From the NCBI GenBank assembly GCA_007131465.1, contig SLQN01000339.1, positions 1-5,395 on the forward strand: DNA of 5,395 bases, written 5' to 3'. Shown piece by piece: positions 1 to 5,395 of this stretch (its first letter is position 1; the number at the start of each line of letters is the position of its first letter). The notes beneath the pieces are model-generated. The model saw nothing but the letters and a program-made list of their open reading frames with translations, was not told the DNA's origin and did no database searches. Origin of the DNA: Paracoccaceae bacterium. GTDB lineage: Bacteria > Pseudomonadota > Alphaproteobacteria > Rhodobacterales > Rhodobacteraceae. Made by a program: the position numbers and the translations under genes.

Positions 1-689
1 AGCGCGGCCTTGCCGACCTCCTCCTGCGTCACGTTGCGCCGCAGGGGGGAATTCAGTTCGTTCCATTTCATGATGTAGCGGAAATCGCCGATGCCCGAAG
101 CGGCCAGCGTCTTGATCGGCCCTGCGCTTATGGCGTTGCAGCGGATGCCATCCTTGCCCAGATCCTCGGCGATGTACTTGACCGAAGCCTCCAGCGCCGC
201 CTTGGCAATGCCCATCACGTTGTAATGCGGCATCACCTGCTCGGCACCGTAATAGGTCATGGTCAAGAGGCTGCCGCCATCGGGCATCAGCTTTGCGGCG
301 CGCTGGCATACGGCGGTGAAGGAATAGACCGAGACATCCATCGTCATTGCGAAATTCGCCCGGCTGGTATCGACATAGCGGCCGCGCAATTCGGTCTTGT
401 CGGAAAATCCGATGGCATGGACCACGAAATCAATCGTGCCCCAAAGCGCCTCCAGCCCGGCGAAAAGCTGATCGAGCGACCCCATGTCCGTCACGTCGCA
501 TTCGAAAATTCGCGGTGTGCCGCATTTCTCGGCCAGCGGAAGGACGCGCTTCTTGAGCGCTTCGCCCTGATACGAGAACGCCAGTTCCGCGCCGTGGTCC
601 GACAAGGCTTTGGCAATGCCCCAGGCTATGGACTTGTCATTTGCAAGGCCCATGATCAGGCCACGCTTCCCGTTCATCAATCCGTTCAT
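1..689 (-). CDS. fabI: Enoyl-[acyl-carrier-protein] reductase (NADH), 3' end missing
   Basis: FabI performs the last, NADH-dependent reduction in each round of cytoplasmic type II fatty acid synthesis, converting trans-2-enoyl-ACP to acyl-ACP. About 229 codons are visible before the gene runs off the left edge; family members have about 260 to 270 residues, so roughly 35 to 40 C-terminal residues are missing. Near the N terminus is the FabI-type nucleotide-binding stretch GLANDKSIAWGIA (residues 14-26). HAIGF follows around residue 90. The catalytic set is Tyr146 (TYYGAE), Tyr156 and Lys163 (YNVMGIAK, a Y-x6-K motif), which falls on the E. coli FabI numbering. NAISAGPIKTLAASG comes later. The ATG at 689 is chosen because GGATAGG (703-697, minus strand) lies 7 bases upstream; an in-frame ATG at 677 is the alternative. 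The gene is divergent from pdxH. Identification is firm and the frame appears intact. Confidence 0.96.
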   Translation of the reverse strand, partial: MNGLMNGKRGLIMGLANDKSIAWGIAKALSDHGAELAFSYQGEALKKRVLPLAEKCGTPRIFECDVTDMGSLDQLFAGLEALWGTIDFVVHAIGFSDKTELRGRYVDTSRANFAMTMDVSVYSFTAVCQRAAKLMPDGGSLLTMTYYGAEQVMPHYNVMGIAKAALEASVKYIAEDLGKDGIRCNAISAGPIKTLAASGIGDFRYIMKWNELNSPLRRNVTQEEVGKAA

Positions 690-963
690 TTGTCTGCCTA
701 TCCCGAGAAATTGCGTTGCAGTCTTCTAGGCGAAGCCGACAAGCGCCGCAAGTTCAACTGCCCGTCTGATGGGCGATGCCTGAAGCGCCAAGCAGGGCAG
801 CGGCAAGTCGCGCTCCGTCGGGTGTCGATTTTGCGGGCTTGCGTCACCCTTTGAAAAAGGTAACACATATGCTAGGTTTTATTTTCACTTTGGTCATCAC
901 GGAGATGCGTCGGGCCCGGATATGGATCTTTATGCAACTGCGGGATGATCAGCGGGAGGGCGC
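690..963. promoter_or_regulatory. Divergent fabI / pdxH intergenic promoter region
   Basis: These 274 bases separate two divergent genes and must hold both promoters. For fabI, a weak minus-strand candidate is TTGCGG (751-746) and TAGAAG (728-723) with a 17-base spacer, about 35 bases from the start codon. For pdxH, a weak plus-strand candidate is TTGAAA (851-856) and TAGGTT (873-878) with a 16-base spacer, inside a locally AT-rich patch (about 850-895). An imperfect dyad, GTCACC (843-848) and GGTAAC (859-864), overlaps that candidate -35. No protein-like reading frame stands out. The region assignment is firm; the exact promoter boxes are guesses. Confidence 0.4.
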
Positions 964-966
964 TTG
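954..966 (+). promoter_or_regulatory. Ribosome binding site that fixes the TTG start of pdxH
   Basis: GGGAGGG (954-960) lies 3 bases before a TTG codon at 964-966. An in-frame TGA at 946-948 closes the frame upstream, and no ATG or GTG lies between that stop and the TTG. Family homology (the motif [10 protein letters not shown]) begins immediately after it, so TTG at 964 is the only reasonable start. Confidence 0.75.
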
Positions 967-1569
967 GGCGAAAGAGACGGCATATTTGCAGGGGATGATC
1001 CTCTTGCGATCTTCAGGCGCTGGCTTGACGAAGCCGAGTTGTCAGAGCCGAATGACCCCAATGCCATCGCGCTCTCCACTGTTGACGGCGACGGTATGCC
1101 CAATGTCCGCATGGTCCTGCTGAAGGATATCTGTGAGGACGGGTTCACCTTCTACACCAATTTCACCAGCGCCAAAGGGGCAGAGCTGGCACAGTCCGGC
1201 AAGGCGGCCTTCGTGGTTCACTGGAAATCGCTGCGCCGCCAGATCCGGGTGCGCGGTCATGTTGGCCAGGTCGATGATGCCAGCGCCGACAGCTATTTCA
1301 CCAGCCGTTCGCTGAAAAGCAGACTCGGGGCCTGGGCCTCGCGCCAGTCGCAACCGCTGCGCTCGCGCGCTGATCTGATGGCCGAGGTCGCGCGTCAGAC
1401 GGCCCGCCACGGCACATCTCCACCGCGCCCCCCGTTCTGGGGTGGCTTTCACATCAGCCCTGTCGAGATCGAGTTCTGGGCGGATGGACCCTTTCGGTTG
1501 CACGATCGCTTTCGCTGGCGCAAGACGCCAGGCGGGGCCGGGTGGGAGGTCGTGCGATTATCGCCCTGA
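964..1569 (+). CDS. pdxH: Pyridoxamine 5'-phosphate oxidase
   Basis: PdxH is a cytoplasmic FMN enzyme that oxidises pyridoxine or pyridoxamine 5'-phosphate with O2 to give pyridoxal 5'-phosphate, the final step of vitamin B6 synthesis and salvage. The 201-residue product is slightly shorter than the roughly 218-residue E. coli enzyme because of a shorter N-terminal tail. Visible blocks are the FMN-binding N-terminal part [10 protein letters not shown] (47-56) and [10 protein letters not shown] (63-72), then [12 protein letters not shown] (87-98), the substrate-binding [19 protein letters not shown] (114-132), RPPFWGGF (155-162), and the C-terminal signature [17 protein letters not shown] (169-185). 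All expected regions are present and uninterrupted. It starts with TTG behind a strong GGGAGGG. It is divergent from fabI, and the next gene begins 106 bases downstream of its stop codon, so it may be monocistronic. Confidence 0.96.
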   Translation: MGERDGIFAGDDPLAIFRRWLDEAELSEPNDPNAIALSTVDGDGMPNVRMVLLKDICEDGFTFYTNFTSAKGAELAQSGKAAFVVHWKSLRRQIRVRGHVGQVDDASADSYFTSRSLKSRLGAWASRQSQPLRSRADLMAEVARQTARHGTSPPRPPFWGGFHISPVEIEFWADGPFRLHDRFRWRKTPGGAGWEVVRLSP

Positions 1570-1675
1570 TGAGGGTTTGCGGGCTTGTAGTTAAATTTCG
1601 AGGCGTTTTGTGATGTGGTATGAAAATAGTGGCTGCCGGCTTGGCGGATCACCAGAACTGAGCGAGACAGAGCCA
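1570..1675 (+). promoter_or_regulatory. Leader and probable promoter of the cold-shock gene
   Basis: This is the gap between the pdxH stop and the preferred cold-shock start. A weak sigma-70-like pair is TTTCGA (1596-1601) and TATGAA (1619-1624) with a 17-base spacer. If real, it would exclude the upstream starts at 1610 and 1613 and give a leader of about 45 bases. A short CCCT/AGGG hairpin (1564-1567 with 1572-1575) followed by three Ts sits at the end of pdxH and could be a poor terminator. Both assignments are tentative. Confidence 0.25.
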
Positions 1676-2224
1676 ATGGCCGTAGATGAGACCTCTGGAC
1701 GCGTGATGGTCGGGGTTGTCAAATGGTTCGATCCGGGCAAGGGATTTGGTTTTATCCTTTCTGATGAGGCGGGGTCCGACATCCTGCTGCATGCCAATGC
1801 CCTGCGCAATTTCGGGGTCAATTCGGTCTGCGACCGGGCGCGCATCCGCGTCAGCGTGCAGACAACCGAACGCGGGCTTCAGGCGCAGGAGGTGCTGGAA
1901 GTCCTGCCGCCCGAGGATGAAACCGGCGGCAACCCTGGCGAAAGCGGCGATCTGGTGGTTGTCGATACCTCCATCCCGCTGGAACCGGCTCGCGTCAAGT
2001 GGTTCGACAAGATCAAGGGCTTCGGATTTGCCAACGTCTTCGGACGGCCGGAAGACGTGTTTGTCCATATGGAAACCCTGCGCCGTTCCGGCATGGCCGA
2101 TCTGCAACCGGGCGAGGCGATTGTCCTGCGCGCGGTGGACGGCGAGCGCGGGCGCATGGCTGTCTCGATAGAGCCGTGGGAATCCGGTCTGGTGGTTTTC
2201 AGGCAGTATCCGGCGCCCGAATGA
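1676..2224 (+). CDS. Cold-shock protein with two cold-shock domains
   Basis: This 182-residue protein carries two cold-shock (OB-fold) domains, which bind single-stranded RNA or DNA, in one chain. Domain 1 spans about residues 11-77, with [12 protein letters not shown] (15-26, containing RNP1) and DILLHA (35-40, the RNP2 position). A negatively charged, glycine-rich linker covers about 78-105. Domain 2 spans about 106-168, with [13 protein letters not shown] (107-119) and DVFVHM (128-133). RNP2 of domain 1 lacks the usual aromatic residues (LLHA rather than FVHF-like). Classic CspA proteins have one domain of about 70 residues; tandem-domain forms are known in alphaproteobacteria. The ATG at 1676 is chosen because homology starts soon after it. 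The frame stays open back to GTG 1610 and ATG 1613, which would add 21 or 22 residues with no cold-shock character. The ribosome binding site at 1676 is weak. The stop overlaps the next start (ATGA), suggesting translational coupling. An RNA-chaperone or regulatory role is inferred. Confidence 0.9.
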   Translation: MAVDETSGRVMVGVVKWFDPGKGFGFILSDEAGSDILLHANALRNFGVNSVCDRARIRVSVQTTERGLQAQEVLEVLPPEDETGGNPGESGDLVVVDTSIPLEPARVKWFDKIKGFGFANVFGRPEDVFVHMETLRRSGMADLQPGEAIVLRAVDGERGRMAVSIEPWESGLVVFRQYPAPE

Positions 2225-2248
2225 TCCGCCGAATGATCCACCGAATGA
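2217..2248 (+). repeat. 12-base tandem repeat at the cold-shock / DUF192 junction
   Basis: CCGAATGATCCG (2217-2228) is followed directly by CCGAATGATCCA (2229-2240), with one mismatch, and then by an 8-base partial copy CCGAATGA (2241-2248). Each copy contains ATGA. The first supplies the overlapping stop and start of the two genes (ATG 2221, TGA 2222-2224); the other two supply in-frame ATGs at 2233 and 2245. The resulting N terminus is [10 protein letters not shown]. Confidence 0.85.
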
Positions 2249-2718
2249 AACCTCGCGTCATGGCATCCGCCTTTGCGATCCTGCTGATCTGGGTCAGCGC
2301 GGCACAGGCTGTCTGCAATGACATCTATGTGGATCTGCGCGGCCCCTGGGGCCAGGCCAGATTCGCGGTCGAGATCGCGGATACGGATGCCTTGCGCGCC
2401 CAAGGGCTGATGCACCGCGAAAGACTGGCGCGGTCTGCGGGAATGCTGTTCATTTACGACGCGCCGACCGAGCCGTCCTTCTGGATGCGCAACACATTGA
2501 TTCCGCTGGACATGGTATTCGTCGACCCTACAGGCCGGATCACGCGTGTTCATGCCAACGCGATCCCGCATGACACAACGCCCATTCCGGGCGGGCCGAA
2601 TGTCCTTATGGTACTCGAGATCAATGGCGGCATGGCGGCTCTTCTGGGCATCGCGGAAGGCAGCGAATTGCGCCATCCGCGGCTGAACCAGCGTCAGGCA
2701 GTCTGGCCGTGCGAGTGA
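2221..2718 (+). CDS. Exported DUF192 family protein
   Basis: This is a 165-residue DUF192 protein, a small single-domain family whose function is not established. A signal peptide is visible: basic start, hydrophobic core [13 protein letters not shown] (about 15-27), and an AQA cleavage site after residue 30. The mature protein should therefore lie in the periplasm. The DUF192 domain covers about 46-155: [19 protein letters not shown] (61-79), [17 protein letters not shown] (86-102), then a region with [13 protein letters not shown], and [17 protein letters not shown] (131-147). Length and order match the family. The start could be 2221, 2233 or 2245 (all ATG, in a tandem repeat). The start at 2221 overlaps the upstream stop, but 2245 gives the most typical 22-residue signal peptide. 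It follows the cold-shock gene with no gap and is probably co-translated; no functional link is known to me. Confidence 0.9.
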   Translation: MIRRMIHRMKPRVMASAFAILLIWVSAAQAVCNDIYVDLRGPWGQARFAVEIADTDALRAQGLMHRERLARSAGMLFIYDAPTEPSFWMRNTLIPLDMVFVDPTGRITRVHANAIPHDTTPIPGGPNVLMVLEINGGMAALLGIAEGSELRHPRLNQRQAVWPCE

Positions 2719-2789
2719 CCTTTTGTTTGCTCGGTCGGCGCGTTTCCTCTTTTCTCGCCCGGTGAAGATGGATACAGACGCGTTAGAGT

Positions 2790-2866
2790 CGGGGCGTGGC
2801 GCAGCCTGGTAGCGCGACGGTTTTGGGTACCGTAGGTCGTAGGTTCGAATCCTGCCGCCCCGACCA
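2790..2866 (+). tRNA. tRNA-Pro (anticodon TGG)
   Basis: A 77-base cloverleaf folds completely. The acceptor stem is CGGGGCG (2790-2796) with CGCCCCG (2856-2862), including the C1-G72 pair typical of bacterial tRNA-Pro. The D stem is GCGC/GCGC (2799-2802, 2812-2815), with GG in the loop. The anticodon stem is ACGGT/ACCGT around loop TTTGGGT (2822-2828), so the anticodon is TGG at 2824-2826. The variable loop is AGGTC. The T stem is GTAGG/CCTGC with loop TTCGAAT (2844-2850). The discriminator is A2863 and CCA is encoded (2864-2866). It lies 71 bases after the DUF192 stop. A GATACA at 2771-2776 could be its -10 box. I see no clear terminator downstream. Confidence 0.98.
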
Positions 2867-3017
2867 TTTTCAAAAATCCCAGAAGACATCGCGTGGATGC
2901 AAGGCCGAGGTGTGGCGGGTCGCATTGCAACGCCGATTTCGCAGTTTCGGACAAGTCCCGGTGCATGCTAGGGTTGGTGTCAGTGCTGGACAGCCGTGTC
3001 GCGCCGCGTTAAACGGC

Positions 3018-3037
3018 TTTTGATAGCGCTAACGGTC
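3018..3037 (+). promoter_or_regulatory. LacI-family-type operator upstream of zwf (CceR/PckR-like)
   Basis: TGATAGCGCTAACG (3021-3034) is an imperfect palindrome centred on CG at 3027-3028, with 5 of 7 positions symmetric and a perfect TAGCGCTA core. Palindromes with a central CG are characteristic of LacI-family repressors. In Rhodobacter sphaeroides the LacI-family regulator CceR (PckR in rhizobia) controls Entner-Doudoroff genes including the zwf operon. As I recall, its consensus is of the TGNTANCGNTANCA type, which this site largely fits. It lies 58 bases before the zwf start. The regulator itself is not in the window, so the assignment is inferred. Confidence 0.5.
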
Positions 3038-3057
3038 TGCGCGCGCCAAGTGTGCGT

Positions 3058-3080
3058 GGCAGGTCTGCCTTAAGACTGCC
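3058..3080 (+). promoter_or_regulatory. Hairpin in the zwf leader, directly before the ribosome binding site
   Basis: GGCA (3058-3061) pairs with TGCC (3077-3080) and GTCT (3063-3066) with AGAC (3073-3076). G3062 is bulged and GCCTTA forms a 6-base loop. The 8-pair stem ends exactly where the Shine-Dalgarno run AGGGGAG (3081-3087) begins. The same bases contain GGCAG-GT-CTGCC (3058-3069), so a DNA operator is an alternative reading. The pairing is visible; a function is not shown. Confidence 0.35.
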
Positions 3081-3091
3081 AGGGGAGTGTC

Positions 3092-4549
3092 ATGGTTGCA
3101 CGCGTCATTCCGGTCGAGACATTCGACCTCGTGATTTTCGGAGCGACGGGGGATCTCGCGCGCCGCAAGATCCTGCCGGGGCTGTATCGGCGCCGCAAGG
3201 AAGGGCAGATTCCCGAAGGCGCGAAGATCATCGGGGCCGCGCGCAGTAATTTGACAATACAGGAGTTTCGCGAACAGGTCGCAGCAGCGCTGAAAGAATT
3301 TGTTGGTCCCGCAGCGCTCGACGCGTCGCTTGTCACCGATTTCCTGGACAGTCTTGCCTATGTTACCATCGACGCGAAGGGCACAGGCGGCTGGGACGAT
3401 CTGGCCGCACAGATACGTCCGGGGGTCGTGCGGGCGTTCTATTTCTCGGTTGCGCCGGCGCTTTTCGGCGATATTGCCCAGCGCCTGCACCAGCGCGGTA
3501 TTGCGGATCGGGCCTCGCGCATCGTGGTGGAAAAACCCTTCGGCAAGGACCTCGAAACCGCGCGCACGCTGAATGCCGCACTTGCGACCTATTTTCACGA
3601 AGATCAGATCTACCGCATCGACCATTATCTGGGCAAGGAAACGGTCCAGAACCTGATGGCGGTGCGCTTTGCCAATATCCTGTTCGAGCCGCTGTGGAAC
3701 GCGCAATTCGTTGATCATGTCCAGATAACCGTGGCCGAAACAGTCGGTGTCGGCGGGCGCGGCGACTACTATGATACTTCGGGCGCGATGCGCGACATGG
3801 TGCAGAATCACATGATGCAGCTTCTGTGCCTGATCGCGATGGAGCCGCCACACTGCTTCGAGCCGGATGCAATGCGCGACGAGAAGCTGAAGGTGATCCG
3901 GGCGCTCGACCCGCTCAAGCCCGGCGAATTCGTGCGCGGGCAATATCGCAGCGAGGGCGCGGACGATTACCTTGTCGAAGCAGACAACCCGAACAGCCGG
4001 ACCGAGAGTTTCATCGCCATGAAGCTGCATGTCTCGAACTGGCGCTGGAAAGGCACACCTTTCTACCTGCGCACAGGCAAGCGGATGAAGGCGCGGGCGT
4101 CGGAAATTGCCGTGACATTCAAGGAACCGCCGCATTCCATTTTCGGGGAATCCAACCAGTGGCGGGAAAATGTGCTGGTGATCCGCCTGCAACCCGATGA
4201 AGGCATGGATCTTCGGGTCATGATCAAGGAACCGGGACCGGGTGGCATGCGTCTGAAGGATGTTGCGCTGGACATGAGTTTCGCCGAGGCACTGGGCAAC
4301 GATGTAGACATTCCCGATGCCTATGAGCGGCTGATCATGGATGTGATCCGGGGCAACCAGACGCTGTTCATGCGCGGCGATGAGGTCGAGGCCGCCTGGG
4401 CCTGGGTCGATCCGGTGATCGATGGTTGGGAACAGCGCGAGGATGCGCCGGAACCCTACGAACCGGGATCGACGGGGCCGGAAGGCGCGCTTATGCTGAT
4501 GCACAGGGACGGACGGCGCTGGCGGGAGATCCGAAATGGAACTGCATGA
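3092..4549 (+). CDS. zwf: Glucose-6-phosphate 1-dehydrogenase
   Basis: Zwf oxidises glucose 6-phosphate to 6-phosphoglucono-1,5-lactone with reduction of NAD(P)+, the entry to the cytoplasmic Entner-Doudoroff and oxidative pentose phosphate pathways. The 485 residues match the usual length of about 480 to 495. The N-terminal Rossmann fold carries [13 protein letters not shown] (14-26). EKPFG is at 147-151. The substrate-binding signature RIDHYLGKE is at 175-183 (Asp177, His178, Lys182), and the catalytic His240 sits in QNHMMQ; these numbers coincide with the Leuconostoc enzyme as I recall it. The C-terminal domain includes FYLRTGKRM (324-332) and the motif [16 protein letters not shown] (413-428). 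The ATG start has AGGGGAG just upstream (3081-3087). It is the first gene of zwf-pgl-pgi, and its last 14 bases overlap pgl. A LacI-type operator and a leader hairpin precede it. The sequence does not settle NAD versus NADP preference. Confidence 0.98.
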   Translation: MVARVIPVETFDLVIFGATGDLARRKILPGLYRRRKEGQIPEGAKIIGAARSNLTIQEFREQVAAALKEFVGPAALDASLVTDFLDSLAYVTIDAKGTGGWDDLAAQIRPGVVRAFYFSVAPALFGDIAQRLHQRGIADRASRIVVEKPFGKDLETARTLNAALATYFHEDQIYRIDHYLGKETVQNLMAVRFANILFEPLWNAQFVDHVQITVAETVGVGGRGDYYDTSGAMRDMVQNHMMQLLCLIAMEPPHCFEPDAMRDEKLKVIRALDPLKPGEFVRGQYRSEGADDYLVEADNPNSRTESFIAMKLHVSNWRWKGTPFYLRTGKRMKARASEIAVTFKEPPHSIFGESNQWRENVLVIRLQPDEGMDLRVMIKEPGPGGMRLKDVALDMSFAEALGNDVDIPDAYERLIMDVIRGNQTLFMRGDEVEAAWAWVDPVIDGWEQREDAPEPYEPGSTGPEGALMLMHRDGRRWREIRNGTA

Positions 4550-5207
4550 GTATCCCGACCGCGAAATGATGATGCTGCGGCTGGCGCAGCGCATCGCATC
4601 CGAATTGGGCGAAAGCCTGCGCGCGATGGGGCGGGCGACATTGTCGGTGCCGGGCGGCACGACGCCGGGGCCGGTATTCGACACGCTCAGCGGGGTGGAT
4701 CTGGACTGGGCCAATGTCGCCATTGTCCTGAATGATGAACGCTGGGTTCCTGAAGACAACCCGCGCTCGAACACGCGCCTGCTGCGCGAGAGGCTGCTTG
4801 TCGGACGGGCGGCGGAGGCGACGCTGATCCCCTTGCGCAGCGATGCGGACTCGCCAGAGGCGGGGCTTGACGCACTCGAGCAAGAGGTCAAGCCGCATCT
4901 GCCGATATCGGTCCTGCTTTTGGGCATGGGGGCGGATATGCACACGGCGTCGCTGTTTCCGGGCGCGGACAATCTCGACGCGGCATTGCGCGCCGATGCG
5001 CCTGCGCTGATGGCGATGCGGGCAAATGCTGCAGGCGAGCCGCGCATCACACTGACCGCGCCCGTCTTGCAGTCCGCGCTGCGGGTGCATGTTCTGATCA
5101 CAGGGGCCGAGAAGCGCGCGGCGGTGGAACGGGCGGCGAAGCTTTCACCGCGCGAGGCACCGATTGCCTGCGTTCTGGATCAGGCGCAGGTGCATTGGGC
5201 CGCCTGA
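4536..5207 (+). CDS. pgl: 6-phosphogluconolactonase (DevB/SOL type)
   Basis: Pgl hydrolyses 6-phosphoglucono-1,5-lactone, the product of Zwf, to 6-phosphogluconate in the cytoplasm. The 223-residue length is typical of this glucosamine-6-phosphate isomerase-like family. Family motifs appear in order: LSVPGGTTPGPVFDTL (36-51), the phosphate-binding region; VLNDERWVPEDNPRSN (64-79); LGMGADMHTASLFPG (129-143), the catalytic-site block, with Met where many members have Gly before the His; and ITLTAP (171-176). The ATG at 4536 lies inside the end of zwf (14-base overlap, different frame). It has GGGAG (4524-4528) 7 bases upstream, so translation is likely coupled to zwf. pgi follows after 39 bases. 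The function follows from both the motifs and the operon. Confidence 0.96.
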   Translation: MELHEYPDREMMMLRLAQRIASELGESLRAMGRATLSVPGGTTPGPVFDTLSGVDLDWANVAIVLNDERWVPEDNPRSNTRLLRERLLVGRAAEATLIPLRSDADSPEAGLDALEQEVKPHLPISVLLLGMGADMHTASLFPGADNLDAALRADAPALMAMRANAAGEPRITLTAPVLQSALRVHVLITGAEKRAAVERAAKLSPREAPIACVLDQAQVHWAA

Positions 5208-5212
5208 AGCAA

Positions 5213-5224
5213 GCCGCATGCGGC
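5213..5224. repeat. 12-base perfect palindrome between pgl and pgi
   Basis: GCCGCATGCGGC reads the same on both strands and sits 5 bases after the pgl stop and 22 bases before the pgi start. As RNA it could form a 4-pair stem with a CATG loop. There is no T-run after it, so it is not a standard terminator; a small intercistronic hairpin or chance in GC-rich DNA are both possible. Confidence 0.4.
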
Positions 5225-5246
5225 AACATGAAGACAAGGACAGGCA

Positions 5247-5395
5247 ATGAGCATCTGGAGCGATCTTGCGAAACATCAGCGCGCCTGTGAAGGGCGGCAT
5301 ATTCTCGACCTGTTCAAGGCTGCGGAGCGCGCTGACGATTTCAGCGTGGATGCCGGAGAGATGCGGCTGGATTATTCCAAGACCAATATCGACGC
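5247..5395 (+). CDS. pgi: Glucose-6-phosphate isomerase, N-terminal part only
   Basis: Pgi interconverts glucose 6-phosphate and fructose 6-phosphate, supplying substrate to Zwf when carbon enters at the fructose level. Only 49 codons lie in the window. They show the family's N-terminal pattern: a WSDLAKHQ start (residues 4-11), then HILDLFKAAERADDFS (18-33), then MRLDYSKTNID (39-49), equivalent to the conserved LDYSKN stretch of Pgi proteins. The start has AAGGA (5236-5240) 6 bases upstream. Position directly after zwf and pgl on the same strand supports the call. The catalytic residues lie beyond the window, so completeness cannot be judged. Confidence 0.9.
   Translation, partial: MSIWSDLAKHQRACEGRHILDLFKAAERADDFSVDAGEMRLDYSKTNID

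Noticed and set aside
225..854. 209-codon plus-strand frame opposite fabI
   Set aside because: It is antisense to fabI, whose catalytic residues and frame are intact, and the translation shows no family resemblance.
776..1123. Plus-strand frame with a short hydrophobic stretch (MLGFIFTLVIT) from ATG 869
   Set aside because: It reads through the AT-rich promoter patch and then into pdxH in the wrong frame. It has no ribosome binding site at 869, and the hydrophobic residues come from the T-rich promoter DNA.
2867..2880. Possible terminator after the tRNA (ATTTTCAAAAAT)
   Set aside because: It is an AT-only near-palindrome with no GC stem followed by Ts, so it does not look like an intrinsic terminator.
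1879..2966. Minus-strand open frames crossing the tRNA gene, with a GAAGFEPTTYGTQNRRATRLRH stretch split between frames
   Set aside because: That peptide pattern is the well-known artefact of translating the complement of a tRNA-Pro gene. The rest lies antisense to the cold-shock and DUF192 genes.
2796..3023. 75-codon plus-strand frame beginning inside the tRNA
   Set aside because: Its first residues (VLGTVGRRFESCRPDH) are simply the translated tRNA-Pro sequence, another common artefact. It has no ribosome binding site and continues into non-coding leader DNA.
3029..5101. 690-codon open frame on the minus strand, opposite zwf and pgl
   Set aside because: It is antisense to two clearly identified enzymes, and its translation is low-complexity, rich in Arg, Ala, Ser and His with no recognisable domain. 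Long antisense frames are expected in GC-rich genes with strong third-position bias.
1..5395. Search for mobile elements, CRISPR repeats, attachment sites, toxin-antitoxin or defence genes
   Set aside because: Nearly all of the window is explained by conserved housekeeping genes with ordinary spacing. No repeat arrays, transposase motifs or shifts in composition that suggest transfer were seen. The tRNA has no duplicated 3' end nearby that would suggest an integrated element.

Overview
This window looks like ordinary chromosome from a GC-rich alphaproteobacterium, most likely a member of the Rhodobacteraceae. That placement rests on protein character (FabI, PdxH and the Entner-Doudoroff enzymes), on a two-domain cold-shock protein next to a DUF192 gene, and on the zwf-pgl-pgi order. 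It is an inference from recalled family patterns, not a database result.

Layout. At the left edge, on the minus strand, is the 5' three-quarters or more of fabI (enoyl-ACP reductase), which runs off the window. A 274-base divergent intergenic region separates it from pdxH (pyridoxamine 5'-phosphate oxidase), read rightwards from a TTG start. Next, after a 106-base gap, is a protein with two cold-shock domains. Its stop codon overlaps the start of a small exported DUF192 protein, in a stretch made of a 12-base tandem repeat. A complete tRNA-Pro(TGG) gene with encoded CCA follows. About 225 bases of regulatory DNA then lead into zwf, pgl and the first 49 codons of pgi.

How the genes work together. 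zwf (glucose-6-phosphate dehydrogenase), pgl (6-phosphogluconolactonase) and pgi (glucose-6-phosphate isomerase) form a tight operon feeding hexose phosphates into the Entner-Doudoroff and pentose phosphate routes. zwf and pgl overlap by 14 bases, and pgl and pgi are 39 bases apart. Upstream of zwf is a LacI-family-type palindrome, TGATAGCGCTAACG. It resembles what is known of CceR/PckR sites controlling central carbon metabolism in alphaproteobacteria. A bulged hairpin abuts the zwf ribosome binding site. The left half (lipid synthesis, vitamin B6, cold-shock protein) is housekeeping with no obvious pathway link to the right half.

I found no mobile element, CRISPR array, toxin, phage gene or clearly new system. 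The best leads are small regulatory or structural features: the zwf operator, the zwf leader hairpin, the repeat-built junction between the cold-shock gene and DUF192, and the divergent RNA-binding motifs of the cold-shock protein.
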